From: Muribaculaceae bacterium
Lineage (GTDB): Bacteria > Bacteroidota > Bacteroidia > Bacteroidales > Muribaculaceae
Length of the DNA: 38,087 nt
Direction of reading: 5' to 3'
Assembly (NCBI GenBank): GCA_023666885.1
Contig: JAMPBB010000010.1
Span: 1 to 38,087 of the forward strand
Shown here: one piece after another, positions 7,692 through 16,295 of the stretch
Numbering within the stretch: the first letter of the stretch is position 1
Layout: each line of letters starts with the position of its first letter
Position numbers and translations under genes: made by a program
Notes under the pieces: generated by a model
The model's input: the letters and a program-made list of their open reading frames with translations, nothing else
Database searches by the model: none
What the model was told of the DNA's origin: nothing

Positions 7692-9014
7692 TTAAAATGC
7701 GTAGCTTAATCCTAATGATGGAGCTATGGCATGAACCCGGTAGTCAGCCTTGAACTCCTTGTCCGAGTTTGTGAGGAAGTCACGATACGTCACGGTGGCA
7801 TTATCTTCGCCAAGTCCGGCCACATACATCAGGGCAAAGTCGACGGACAGACCCTTTACCGGACGGAAGGAAAATCCTACAGAAGGCTCTATCTTGGTCA
7901 TGCCTGGTGTTTCGGGGTTGTAATAGCTGGAATTGACCGGTGTGGTGTCTATCATCATACCGGCACGTATGTCAAAGCGGTGTGTCAGTGCATACTGTGC
8001 GCCAAGGTGGAAGCACCATGCATTGCGATACTTTTTCTCCAGATGTTGGTCAAAATCGGTCAAGTGCTCATCAAGGAAGTCAATGTCAAGGTGCTTGTAT
8101 GTGCTCCAGCCGGTAAACTGGGCATCAAAGGCCAGTATGAGAGGCTTGACGGGTTTATAGGACACGCCGAAGGTAAGCGTTTGTGGCATAGGCATCTCGG
8201 CACGGAAGTTGGCGTTGTTTATCAGATTAAGCTTGCTTTCAAGCAGCGCTTTTATCTGTTCGTTTTCAGTGGCATATGATACGGAGGCATCGCCACGGCT
8301 CACTTTAGCCGTCATCTTTGAACGCCAGTTTATGCCTACTGTCACACGGTCATTTATGTCGTACATGGCGCCTAAATTCACGCCCACGGCTATATCGGCC
8401 GTGCCCTTGATGTTGACGGATGCCGGGGTGGTCTGTCCGAACATGGCCGGCATACCCATCGAGGTGAGCAGGCCGTCCATTGATGAGGCTGATACAAGGC
8501 CCTTGTTCAGATCCACACTGCCCCAAGCTAACATCAGACCCGCACCTACGGACAGGCGTGGGGTTATACGCCATGAAAATGTAGGCTGGAGTGTGAATGT
8601 CTTGAGGTCCACTTTCTGGTTCAGCACGGCTCCGGGCCAGTTGTCGCCCCAGTTTATGCTTGAGCCGTAGGGGGTATAGAATGCTATGCCGCACTGCAGA
8701 TTGTCATATATACGGAATGACGCATTGATAGCCATAGGTGTGCTTATGCCATTGTCAGTCTTGTATTCAGTGCCGTTGTGTATGGCGGTGGCATCAGCTT
8801 TTATTCCGGTTATGGAGGCTGACAGGTCTATGGTCTTGTCGGAGAAGGAAAGACCGGCCGGATTGAATATCATACTCTCGGCACCGAGCTTCATGGCCAC
8901 GCCTACATGTCCCATACCTTCCTGTTTGGCGCTGAGGGTATTTATCTGATACCCCTCAGCCCACATAATCAGGGCTGTGGCCACTGCGGCCACTGAAGTC
9001 AAAGTTCTCTTCAT
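7692..9014 (-). CDS. OmpP1/FadL/TodX-family outer-membrane transporter
   Basis: A 440-residue barrel. The start at 9014 gives a clean signal peptide (MKRTLTSVAAVATALIMWAEG); the in-frame codon at 9062 would add a non-signal leader. The mature N-terminus contains S-A-K-Q-E-G-M-G-H-V-G-V-A and E-S-M-I-F-N-P-A-G-L-S, the conserved FadL hatch region. The protein ends in strand-like sequence and a terminal Phe (L-G-L-S-Y-A-F). Family members bring long-chain fatty acids or other hydrophobic compounds across the outer membrane by lateral diffusion. It has its own -7 box right after the GH20 terminator. The 3' flank carries a short direct repeat (AATGTTAAAA twice, about 7672-7696) and no clear hairpin. 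Confidence 0.9.
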   Translation of the reverse strand: MKRTLTSVAAVATALIMWAEGYQINTLSAKQEGMGHVGVAMKLGAESMIFNPAGLSFSDKTIDLSASITGIKADATAIHNGTEYKTDNGISTPMAINASFRIYDNLQCGIAFYTPYGSSINWGDNWPGAVLNQKVDLKTFTLQPTFSWRITPRLSVGAGLMLAWGSVDLNKGLVSASSMDGLLTSMGMPAMFGQTTPASVNIKGTADIAVGVNLGAMYDINDRVTVGINWRSKMTAKVSRGDASVSYATENEQIKALLESKLNLINNANFRAEMPMPQTLTFGVSYKPVKPLILAFDAQFTGWSTYKHLDIDFLDEHLTDFDQHLEKKYRNAWCFHLGAQYALTHRFDIRAGMMIDTTPVNSSYYNPETPGMTKIEPSVGFSFRPVKGLSVDFALMYVAGLGEDNATVTYRDFLTNSDKEFKADYRVHAIAPSLGLSYAF

Positions 9015-9066
9015 AAAGTTGTCTTTTTGTATCTGAAAGATGCTCTTACAGATATAGTTCAAGGGA

Positions 9067-9074
9067 CAAAGGTA
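9067..9074 (-). promoter_or_regulatory. -7 box upstream of the FadL-type gene
   Basis: The minus strand reads TACCTTTG (full TAnnTTTG match) 52 bases above the ATG. A TTTG lies 16 bases further up, inside the T-run of the GH20 terminator, which is closer than the usual 19-21. Confidence 0.5.
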
Positions 9075-9091
9075 TGTATATTTTTCCGTAC

Positions 9092-9133
9092 AAAAAAATC
9101 CGCTGCCACGGCAGTCAGAGCCGGGCAGCGGAT
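9092..9133 (-). terminator. Intrinsic terminator of the GH20 gene
   Basis: A perfect 10-bp stem (ATCCGCTGCC paired with GGCAGCGGAT) with a 16-nt loop that can itself pair in part, followed on the minus strand by seven Ts. It starts 24 bases past the hexosaminidase stop. Confidence 0.92.
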
Positions 9134-9157
9134 ATGCGTGCTTAATATCAGTGTGTA

Positions 9158-11380
9158 TTACTTGATGTAGAGCAGCGTGGTGACACTCTCCTTGCCTCGG
9201 TGATAGAGGCGTGCGCGTACGGTCTTGGTGCCGTTTACGGCTATGGGAGCGGTGTACACCGGTGATGCCTCTGTGGGCTCGCTGTCATCAAGTGTATAGC
9301 GTATCACAGCGTCCGGATAAGGGCTGTTCATGGCTATCTTGCCGTCCACTAACTTTATGCCGGGCTGGCGCATACGGTAGTTGATGCCACGAGCGTCAAG
9401 TTCCGGATATATGTGTTCGTTAATAACCTTGTTATAGCGGGGATAGCTGTAAGTGCTGTCAGCATTCCATCCGCGCTCGGCCAGGCCCATCATCTTCGGG
9501 AACATATAGTAGTCCATCCATTCAGGTGAACGCATGGTTTCGGACCATAGCTGTCCACTTACGCCTATCACATGGCTTTTGGCTCCGTCAGGCTCGGGTG
9601 CGAGGATGCGCGGGTAGCCGTCAAGCGACTTGAATTCATCCACCACGCCGCCCCATATGAGGCCTCGTTCATCAGGATGCTGGTTGTAGGCAAGGTCAAG
9701 ATAGAAATTGCTTACATCGGAGAATATTACCGGATAACCTGAACGCATGGCTGTAGTGCCGGCAGCCTCTTTGCCTCCGCGGGCAGAGTTGACCCACAGG
9801 TTTATGCCTCCGGTGTAAGGAGCTACTTCTGCGTCATATTCCTCGCCGTGACCCAACGCTATTTCCTGCCATCCGTTCATTTTTATGCCACGTTTGTCAA
9901 GCATCTTGGCTATTTCGCGTACCCAATGGGCGTGGAGCTGTTTCTCGGATGTCATGCCGTTCTCCTTCATGAATTTCTGTGCGGAAGGTGAGCCGCTCCA
10001 TGCGCCGTGGGGCACTTCATCGCCGCCTATGTGTATGGCTTCAAGGGGAGCTCCGGCTTCCTTGTACATCTTTATTATTTCATCGCACACTTTTTCCATA
10101 AGGCGGTACGGCCCGGGCAGTGCGGGGTTCATAACGTTGTCACTGAAGTCCTGTGCCGAGTGATAGACAGATGTGTCGCCGTCCTCTATCAGGCGGTAGG
10201 TGTCATCGCCGGTACGGCGATAACGTGCCTCCATTGACTTCACAGCCGCACGGGAGTGTCCGGGAGTGTCTATTTCCGGAATCACACTTATGCCGCGTTC
10301 CTTGCAGTAACGCAGAAAATCAATGAATTCCTTGCGTGTCATGTAGCCGTTGGCCGTGCCTTCGGTGGTATTGGGGTCGCCATTTCCGGCATAAATCTGT
10401 GCCAGGAAGTCATGTTCATCCAGAGTGTAACCACGGCGGGCACCCACCTCAGTCAGCTCAGGTATGCCGGGTATTTCAAGGCGCCATGCCTCATCATCTA
10501 TTATATGGAACTGGAGCTTGTTGAGGCGCAGGTCGGCCATGGCATCGACAAACTTGCGCATCTGTGACAACGGCTGATTGTTACGGGCTATGTCAATCAT
10601 TACCCCACGGTAATGATAGTCAGGATAGTCAGTGATTTCAGCTATGGGCAGTCCGTCAGGATTGGCGGCTATGAGGCGCTCGGCTGTGCGGCGTGCTGTG
10701 CGTAGGGCGTCCTTTGATGCGCCTGTGAGCTTTATCCCTTTTGGGGTTACGCTTATGGTGTAGTATTCGGGATTCTGATTCTTGACTGTCTTGCTTGATA
10801 TTATCTTGCCTCCGGTGTATGTGCCGGTACCTTCCTTCACGCTCTTGAATGACGGTACTATGTCATATGGGCTGAGCGGCTTTTCGGGGGTGGTGATGGA
10901 TTCGTTGAAGTCAAATATGGCATCGCCGTAAGGCATGCGATCCACTCCCATTGATACCCACTGGCGCGGATGGTCAGTGCCGCGACCGCGCGTGAAGTTT
11001 ACATCAAAGGGCTTGCCGTCCTTGTCCACACCGTGTACACCGTCGGGGCCGAAGCTGTATTTAGTGCAGGTACCTGATGTGATTATGTCCACCACTACGC
11101 TGTCAGCGCCTTGGCTGAAACGTGGTGAGCCTATGTAGTAATATCCCGGTATGATGCGTACCACGGTATCGGCAGGGTTTACGGCGGTCATGCCTCTGTC
11201 AAACTGGTTGAACGCAAGCCTGTCAAGTCGACTCATGTCACCTTTTATCACGAACCGCTGTACGTACTGCGGGCGGCCGTTATAGTCAGCCTGATGCGTG
11301 AGATTCTGCCATGTGACATCTACCGTGGCCATGGCCGACGCCGCTGTAAGCAGTGCGGCTGTCAGAAGATAGTTTCTCAT
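9158..11380 (-). CDS. Exported GH20 beta-N-acetylhexosaminidase
   Basis: A 740-residue secreted glycosidase. It has a signal peptide (about 1-18), an N-terminal region, a GH20b-like alpha/beta domain (about 160-250) and a TIM-barrel catalytic domain from about 258 (Y-R-G-V-M-I-D-I-A-R). The catalytic pair D454-E455 lies in H-I-G-G-D-E-V-P-H-G-A-W; Asp positions the substrate N-acetyl group and Glu is the acid/base. The last 80 residues form a small beta domain (I-R-Y-T-L-D-D-S-E-P) of the chitobiase C-terminal or Fn3 type. It removes terminal GlcNAc or GalNAc from host glycans, chitooligosaccharides or peptidoglycan fragments. No SusC/D pair is adjacent, so it is a stand-alone gene with its own -7 box and a strong terminator. 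Confidence 0.95.
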   Translation of the reverse strand: MRNYLLTAALLTAASAMATVDVTWQNLTHQADYNGRPQYVQRFVIKGDMSRLDRLAFNQFDRGMTAVNPADTVVRIIPGYYYIGSPRFSQGADSVVVDIITSGTCTKYSFGPDGVHGVDKDGKPFDVNFTRGRGTDHPRQWVSMGVDRMPYGDAIFDFNESITTPEKPLSPYDIVPSFKSVKEGTGTYTGGKIISSKTVKNQNPEYYTISVTPKGIKLTGASKDALRTARRTAERLIAANPDGLPIAEITDYPDYHYRGVMIDIARNNQPLSQMRKFVDAMADLRLNKLQFHIIDDEAWRLEIPGIPELTEVGARRGYTLDEHDFLAQIYAGNGDPNTTEGTANGYMTRKEFIDFLRYCKERGISVIPEIDTPGHSRAAVKSMEARYRRTGDDTYRLIEDGDTSVYHSAQDFSDNVMNPALPGPYRLMEKVCDEIIKMYKEAGAPLEAIHIGGDEVPHGAWSGSPSAQKFMKENGMTSEKQLHAHWVREIAKMLDKRGIKMNGWQEIALGHGEEYDAEVAPYTGGINLWVNSARGGKEAAGTTAMRSGYPVIFSDVSNFYLDLAYNQHPDERGLIWGGVVDEFKSLDGYPRILAPEPDGAKSHVIGVSGQLWSETMRSPEWMDYYMFPKMMGLAERGWNADSTYSYPRYNKVINEHIYPELDARGINYRMRQPGIKLVDGKIAMNSPYPDAVIRYTLDDSEPTEASPVYTAPIAVNGTKTVRARLYHRGKESVTTLLYIK

Positions 11381-11420
11381 GATGTGGGTTATGAATAAAA
11401 AATGGTTTATGTAACTCCTA

Positions 11421-11428
11421 CAAAGATA
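11421..11428 (-). promoter_or_regulatory. -7 box upstream of the GH20 gene
   Basis: The minus strand reads TATCTTTG, a full TAnnTTTG match, about 40 bases above the ATG. An ATTG 22 bases further upstream could be a weak -33 element. The surrounding DNA is AT-rich and separates this unit from the ribosomal gene terminator. Confidence 0.6.
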
Positions 11429-11497
11429 ATCATAAAAACTAATAGGGTTACAATGTTTATTAATAATAATTTGATTATACAGAGTGTGTACGCAACT

Positions 11498-11543
11498 AAG
11501 GCCGCAGGCTCCCTCATGAGTGGCAGGGGATGACTGCGGCCTT
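11498..11543 (-). terminator. Hairpin ending the rpmB-rpmG-DUF4295 unit
   Basis: A perfect 10-bp stem (AAGGCCGCAG paired with CTGCGGCCTT) encloses a 26-nt loop. It is 76 bases past the last small gene. The minus strand tail is TTAGTTGCG, a weak T-run, so termination may need help. No other gene ends here. Confidence 0.65.
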
Positions 11544-11618
11544 GTTATATCATTTATGTATCACATGCACACCATAGTGTGGTGGCGTGGCATGCGGTTG
11601 AGTTCAAGTAGGTGTGGG

Positions 11619-11768
11619 TTATTTCAGGACGTCCTTTACGGCGTCATTGGGCACCATCTGTTCCTGGAAAGTGTAGGCACCGGTCTTGGGTGACTTTACC
11701 ACTTTGATAACCTTGCTGTAAGTACGGCCTTCACCTTTCTGAAGTGATGCAACGGTTTTCTTTGCCAT
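11619..11768 (-). CDS. DUF4295 small basic protein of the L28/L33 cluster
   Basis: A 49-residue protein beginning M-A-K-K-T-V-A-S-L-Q and ending D-A-V-K-D-V-L-K. I translated it directly from the sequence because it is shorter than a usual ORF cut-off. It fits the DUF4295 family, found next to rpmG in Bacteroidetes. It is rich in Lys, has no membrane segment, and its start is 12 bases past the rpmG stop. The position suggests a ribosome-associated role, but no function is established that I know of. It is last in its operon, with the hairpin at 11498-11543 behind it. In several Bacteroidetes the next gene is ftsY; here it is not. Confidence 0.88.
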   Translation of the reverse strand: MAKKTVASLQKGEGRTYSKVIKVVKSPKTGAYTFQEQMVPNDAVKDVLK

Positions 11769-11780
11769 ATCGTAGGGTTA

Positions 11781-11969
11781 TTATTTGATTTCTTTGTGAA
11801 CGGTTACTTTCTTAAGTATGGGGTTATACTTCTTCAGCTCCAAGCGGCCGGTGGTGTTCTTACGGTTCTTGGTGGTGATATAGCGAGAAGTTCCGGGCAT
11901 TCCACTTGCCTTGTGTTCGGTGCATTCAAGTATCACCTGCACGCGATTACCTTTAGCTTTCTTTGCCAT
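11781..11969 (-). CDS. rpmG: 50S ribosomal protein L33
   Basis: A 62-residue protein starting [18 protein letters not shown], which fits L33. It carries [10 protein letters not shown] and ends [18 protein letters not shown]. Of the usual zinc-ribbon cysteines only the one in L-E-C-T-E remains, so this is the Cys-poor (C-minus) form that does not bind zinc. It is part of the large subunit near the E site. It starts 4 bases after the rpmB stop, so translation is probably coupled. Confidence 0.96.
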   Translation of the reverse strand: MAKKAKGNRVQVILECTEHKASGMPGTSRYITTKNRKNTTGRLELKKYNPILKKVTVHKEIK

Positions 11970-11973
11970 CTTC

Positions 11974-12231
11974 TTAGAATTCTAAATATGTGATTTCAGT
12001 TAAATAACCCTTTCTGACAGCTTCCTTTATAGCAGCGTCGAGGCCGTTTTTGTTAATGGTGCGCAGGCCATTGGCCGAGATGGTGAGCAGAATCCAAGCC
12101 TGCTCTTCAACCCAGAAGAACTTTTTGGTGAACAGGTTCACATTGAATCTGCGCTTGGTGCGACGCTTCGAGTGCGATACGTTATTACCCGTCATCGCTT
12201 TCTTGCCGGTAATTTGACAAATCTTTGACAT
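11974..12231 (-). CDS. rpmB: 50S ribosomal protein L28
   Basis: An 85-residue protein beginning [11 protein letters not shown] and containing [14 protein letters not shown], the L28 signature. The C-terminal half has [16 protein letters not shown], also typical. It is the first gene of the rpmB-rpmG-DUF4295 operon. The leader of about 130 bases, with a perfect hairpin and an AT-rich stretch, is long for a gene this short and suggests post-transcriptional control; this is inferred, not shown. Confidence 0.97.
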   Translation of the reverse strand: MSKICQITGKKAMTGNNVSHSKRRTKRRFNVNLFTKKFFWVEEQAWILLTISANGLRTINKNGLDAAIKEAVRKGYLTEITYLEF

Positions 12232-12315
12232 GGCTGTTTCTTTGTTACTTAGCTCTGTTGATGTTTTCTTGTTCTAATAATGCGCCCCGTGGCCGCCATC
12301 TCAGTTCTCATATCA

Positions 12316-12340
12316 CCGCTAAACGCATCATTTTTAGCGG
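12316..12340 (-). promoter_or_regulatory. rpmB: Hairpin in the rpmB leader
   Basis: A perfect 8-bp stem (CCGCTAAA paired with TTTAGCGG) with a 9-nt loop. It lies within the predicted untranslated leader, about 85-110 bases before the rpmB ATG. It has no T-run and no gene stops here without another exit, so a regulatory or stabilising leader structure fits better than a terminator. The uvrA stop lies 113 bases upstream, so partial termination of uvrA read-through is an alternative. Confidence 0.5.
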
Positions 12341-12369
12341 CTTTCAAGGATGAGCCACGAAACAGAGTG

Positions 12370-12401
12370 CAAAATAAGTAATTTTTTGGTAAACGGCCAA
12401 A
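12370..12401 (-). promoter_or_regulatory. rpmB: Promoter of the rpmB operon
   Basis: On the minus strand TTTG (12398-12401), a 20-base AT-rich spacer, then TTATTTTG (12370-12377). The -33 element is exact and the -7 element has one mismatch to TAnnTTTG. The predicted start near 12363 gives a leader of about 130 bases. Confidence 0.6.
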
Positions 12402-12452
12402 TCTTTTTGCCTTTATTGTGGCATATTTCAGCGCATTTGATGAGAAACATAA

Positions 12453-15299
12453 TTAGGTGAGCTCTTCACGCAAGAATGGGGCTGTGGGCGACTCTCCGGC
12501 GGCTATCTCCTCCGGGGTGCCGGTGGCTATGATACGGCCGCCGTCACGTCCGCCGCCAGGTCCCATGTCAATTAAGTGATCGGCGCATTTTATCACATCA
12601 AGGTTGTGCTCTATCACAAGTACGGTGTTGCCTTTGTCCACTAAGCGGTTAAACACTTCCAGAAGTACTTTTATATCTTCAAAATGCAGCCCTGTGGTAG
12701 GCTCGTCAAGAATGAACAGTGTGCGCCCGGTGTCACGTTTGGCCAGCTCCGTGGCCAGTTTCACGCGCTGGTTCTCACCGCCTGACAGGGTGCTTGACGG
12801 CTGTCCGAGTTTGATGTAGCCAAGTCCTATTTCTTGCAGCACTTTGATTTTTCTGAGTATGGAGGGCACTGATGCGAAGAACTCCACGGCTTGATTTATA
12901 GTCATGTCAAGGACATCGGCTATGGACTTGCCTTTGAAGCGCACCTCAAGTGTCTCACGGTTGTAGCGCTTGCCTCCGCACACCTCGCACGGCACGAGTA
13001 CGTCAGGCAGGAAATTCATTTCTATGGTCCGGTAACCGTTGCCGGCGCATGCCTCGCACCTGCCGCCGCTTATGTTGAACGAGAAACGCCCCGGTTTGTA
13101 TCCGCGTATCTTCGCCTCCGGGAGGTTCACGAACAGGTTACGTATGTCAGTGAACACTCCGGTGTATGTGGCCGGATTGGAGCGCGGTGAGCGCCCGAGG
13201 GGTGTCTGGTCCACGGTAACCACCTTGTCTATATTCTCTATGCCTATGATTTCGCTATACGGTAGAGGCTGCTGCTGCGAGCGGTAAAAATGAGCGCTGA
13301 GTATAGGCTGTAGAGTGGCGTTTATCAGGCTTGACTTGCCGCTGCCGGATACTCCGGCCACCACGGTAAGTGTGCCCAAGGGCAGCCGTAAGGTCACGTC
13401 ACGCAGATTATTGCCTGTAGCGCCTTTGAGCACGAGCTCTTTGCCGTTGCCCGTGCGGCGTGTAGGCGGCACTTCTATGGAGCGCTGACCGTTAAGGTAT
13501 TCGGCGGTGAGTGTAGAAGTGGAAAGCATCTGCGAGGGTGTGCCTTGAAACACCACCTCGCCCCCACGGCGTCCGGCCCGTGGGCCTATGTCTACCACGT
13601 AATCAGCTTCAAGCATCATGTCCTTGTCATGCTCCACTACTATCACCGTGTTGGAAGCATCGCGCAGTTTCTTGAGCGAGTCAATAAGCCTGCGGTTGTC
13701 ACGCTGATGCAGCCCTATACTCGGCTCGTCAAGAATGTACAGCACATTTACCAGCTCCGACCCTATCTGTGTGGCAAGGCGTATGCGCTGGCTTTCGCCA
13801 CCTGACAGTGTGGCTGAGCGGCGGTCAAGCGAAAGGTATTCCAGACCCACATCCACAAGGAAGCCAAGCCGGGTACGTATCTCCTTGATAATTTCGCGTG
13901 CTATAAGCGCTTGTGTAGGTGACAGACGGCTCTCCACACTGTTGGCCCATTCGTACAGCTCTGCTATATCCATGCGGCACAGGTCAGCAATGTTCTTGCC
14001 GTCAATGAAAAAGTGCAGAGCCTCGCGATTAAGCCTTTGACCCCGGCATTCAGGACACACGGCACGTGAATACCACTGTCCGCTCCACTTGTTGGCAGCG
14101 CTGCCGGCATCATCGCTCTGCTGGAGTTCGATATACTTTACCAGTCCTTCGTAAGTAAGAAAATAATTTGAGGTGGACATGGTATCATTCTTTATGACAA
14201 GGCGTTCGTTGGTGCCGTTTAGTATGTCTGACATGGCTTCATCGCCGAGCTCGCTTACCGGAGTGTCAATGCTGTGGCCGTACTTTTCGCATATGGCGCT
14301 TATCTGCCAGAACACCATGGAATTTTTATACTTGCCTAATGGTAGAATGGCTCCGGCGCGTATGGACAAATGCTCATCCGGTATTATCTTGGCGCGGTCC
14401 ACTATATTGACATACCCGAGCCCCTTGCAGCATGGGCATGCTCCTTGTGGAGAGTTGAACGAGAAGTTGTGGGGAGCGGGCTCGCGATATGAAATGCCTG
14501 TTACCGGATCCATTAGCTGCTGACTGTAGTGGTGTACGGCATCAGTGTCGGCTTCGCACACGGTCATCTGTCCCTGCCCTTGCCGCAGACATTCATGTAC
14601 GCTCTCATTGAGGCGCTGCATGTCCTTGGGCGCAACCTTCAGACGGTCTATCACAAGCTCCACGGTATGGTTCTTGTATCGGTCAAGCTTCATGCCGAGT
14701 GTCATTTCACGCAGCTCGCCGTCAACGCGCACTGTCAGATAGCCTTTCTTGCGTAGTGTTTCAAACAGTTCCTTGTAGTGACCCTTACGGTTTTTGACAA
14801 GAGGTGCCAGAAGGTAAATCTTCTTGCCCGAAAACCGGTCAAGTATCAGATTAACTATCTTTTCTTCGGTATATTTCACCATCGGCTCACCGGAGAGATA
14901 GCTTCGTGCTTCGCCTATGCGGGCATAAAGCAGGCGCAGAAAGTCATATATTTCAGTGGTGGTGCCTATAGTGCTTCGCGGGTTACGGTTTACCGTCTTC
15001 TGTTCTATGGCTATCACAGGGCTGAGTCCGGTAATCTTGTCCACGTCAGGGCGCTCAAGATTGCCGAGCATATTGCGGGCATAGGAGGAGAATGTTTCTA
15101 TATATCGGCGCTGGCCCTCGGCATAGATGGTGTCAAAAGCCAGACTCGACTTCCCGCTTCCGCTCAGTCCGGTTATTACGGTGAGCTTTTCGTGCGGGAT
15201 GTCTACATCTATATTCTTAAGATTGTGCACTCGGGCACCGAGCACACTGAGCGATGTTTCTTCAGCGTTATTTTCAGTATCGGTAGTATTGTGGTTCAT
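12453..15299 (-). CDS. uvrA: Excinuclease ABC subunit A
   Basis: A 948-residue UvrA of normal length. It has the first Walker A G-L-S-G-S-G-K-S (44-51), an insertion domain with the zinc module C-P-C-C and C-P-E-C, ABC signature L-S-G-G-E-S-Q-R, the second Walker A G-V-S-G-S-G-K-S-S, the second zinc finger C-E-A-C...C-E-V-C, and signature L-S-G-G-E-N-Q-R. As a dimer with UvrB it scans DNA for bulky lesions and starts nucleotide excision repair in the cytoplasm. The ATG at 15299 is 15 bases past the lytic transglycosylase stop, so it is the last gene of a run that begins with GH27 or further upstream. No terminator hairpin is obvious before the rpmB promoter. Confidence 0.98.
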   Translation of the reverse strand: MNHNTTDTENNAEETSLSVLGARVHNLKNIDVDIPHEKLTVITGLSGSGKSSLAFDTIYAEGQRRYIETFSSYARNMLGNLERPDVDKITGLSPVIAIEQKTVNRNPRSTIGTTTEIYDFLRLLYARIGEARSYLSGEPMVKYTEEKIVNLILDRFSGKKIYLLAPLVKNRKGHYKELFETLRKKGYLTVRVDGELREMTLGMKLDRYKNHTVELVIDRLKVAPKDMQRLNESVHECLRQGQGQMTVCEADTDAVHHYSQQLMDPVTGISYREPAPHNFSFNSPQGACPCCKGLGYVNIVDRAKIIPDEHLSIRAGAILPLGKYKNSMVFWQISAICEKYGHSIDTPVSELGDEAMSDILNGTNERLVIKNDTMSTSNYFLTYEGLVKYIELQQSDDAGSAANKWSGQWYSRAVCPECRGQRLNREALHFFIDGKNIADLCRMDIAELYEWANSVESRLSPTQALIAREIIKEIRTRLGFLVDVGLEYLSLDRRSATLSGGESQRIRLATQIGSELVNVLYILDEPSIGLHQRDNRRLIDSLKKLRDASNTVIVVEHDKDMMLEADYVVDIGPRAGRRGGEVVFQGTPSQMLSTSTLTAEYLNGQRSIEVPPTRRTGNGKELVLKGATGNNLRDVTLRLPLGTLTVVAGVSGSGKSSLINATLQPILSAHFYRSQQQPLPYSEIIGIENIDKVVTVDQTPLGRSPRSNPATYTGVFTDIRNLFVNLPEAKIRGYKPGRFSFNISGGRCEACAGNGYRTIEMNFLPDVLVPCEVCGGKRYNRETLEVRFKGKSIADVLDMTINQAVEFFASVPSILRKIKVLQEIGLGYIKLGQPSSTLSGGENQRVKLATELAKRDTGRTLFILDEPTTGLHFEDIKVLLEVFNRLVDKGNTVLVIEHNLDVIKCADHLIDMGPGGGRDGGRIIATGTPEEIAAGESPTAPFLREELT

Positions 15300-15314
15300 A
15301 CGTATATGACACTC

Positions 15315-16265
15315 TTATTTTACCCATTCGGGGTTAAACACTTTTTCTATTCCGGAGGAGCGGAACCTTGATTTTTCAGCCGGTATGAGCACCTCGTATC
15401 GCTTGCCGTTTTGGTTGGGAAGCGTCTTTGAGCGAATCCACGGATTGTGCGTGCGCAGGGTCAGGAAGTCTATACCATGCTCTTTGGCCCAGTCGGGCCA
15501 ACTTTTGACTGCGGAGTCAACAATTACGGTTTCGTACTTAACGGGCTGATATAGCTGCTCGGCATCAAGGCGGTAGCCGTATTTGCCGGGATGTTCCATT
15601 ATCTCTTTCATAGCCAGAAGACGGAACATGTATCGTGATGTCTCAGGCACGAGATACAGGTCAAATGCTGAATCCACGTGCTGTGATGCGAGCTCTGATG
15701 ATATGCGTCCCTGGCCGCCGTTGTACGAAGCCGCCACGCTTTCCCAGTTGCCATACTTGGCATAGGCCTGTTTGAGGTATCGGCAGGCAGCCCGGGTAGC
15801 TTTCTCCACATGGTAACGCTCATCCACGTTTTCATTCACTTCAAGGCCGAATTCCTTGCCGGTGGCAGGCATGAATTGCCACAGTCCGGCAGCTTTGGCA
15901 CCTGAAATGGCCATAGGGTCAAGCGTGCTTTCTATACATGCCAAGTAAAGCATATCCATAGGTACGCCTTCCTCTTTTAGTATTGGAGCCATTACGGGGA
16001 ACAGTCGGTTGGCCCTTTTTATGGTAAGCAGTGTGGAGCCGTGCGTGTATGCCATGGACGTAAGCTCACGGTCATAGCGCTCATACATGTTTACCGGATC
16101 AAGATCCACTTCCTGTCCGGCAAATGTCACTGAGCGTGGTATCTCAGGACTTGTAACCACAGAAAATTTCTTGCTGTGACGTCCTGATGCATATATGCCG
16201 GAAAAAGGTATGGCTATCAATGATGCTGATAGCAGTATGCGTATTGCAGATGTGTGTATGTTCAT
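15315..16265 (-). CDS. Exported lytic transglycosylase (SLT domain, MltD-like)
   Basis: A 316-residue envelope enzyme. It has a signal peptide (about 1-27, ending G-I-Y-A-S), an N-terminal region, then an SLT/GH23 domain at about 95-215. The catalytic Glu112 is in L-A-C-I-E-S-T-L-D-P, followed by G-A-K-A-A-G-L-W-Q-F-M-P-A-T-G and A-A-S-Y-N-G-G, all hallmarks of the family. It cuts the MurNAc-GlcNAc bond to form 1,6-anhydro ends. E. coli MltD carries LysM repeats after the SLT domain; here the tail (about 245-316) is a single short possible LysM-like or unassigned segment. It lies 30 bases after the type IX-sorted protein gene and 15 bases before uvrA. Confidence 0.93.
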   Translation of the reverse strand: MNIHTSAIRILLSASLIAIPFSGIYASGRHSKKFSVVTSPEIPRSVTFAGQEVDLDPVNMYERYDRELTSMAYTHGSTLLTIKRANRLFPVMAPILKEEGVPMDMLYLACIESTLDPMAISGAKAAGLWQFMPATGKEFGLEVNENVDERYHVEKATRAACRYLKQAYAKYGNWESVAASYNGGQGRISSELASQHVDSAFDLYLVPETSRYMFRLLAMKEIMEHPGKYGYRLDAEQLYQPVKYETVIVDSAVKSWPDWAKEHGIDFLTLRTHNPWIRSKTLPNQNGKRYEVLIPAEKSRFRSSGIEKVFNPEWVK

Positions 16266-16295
16266 ACGTATGGCTGTTTTGTGTGATATCCGGCG

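Noticed and set aside
14778-15371. 197-codon plus-strand ORF over uvrA
   Set aside because: It lies wholly opposite conserved UvrA sequence and shows no recognisable domain.
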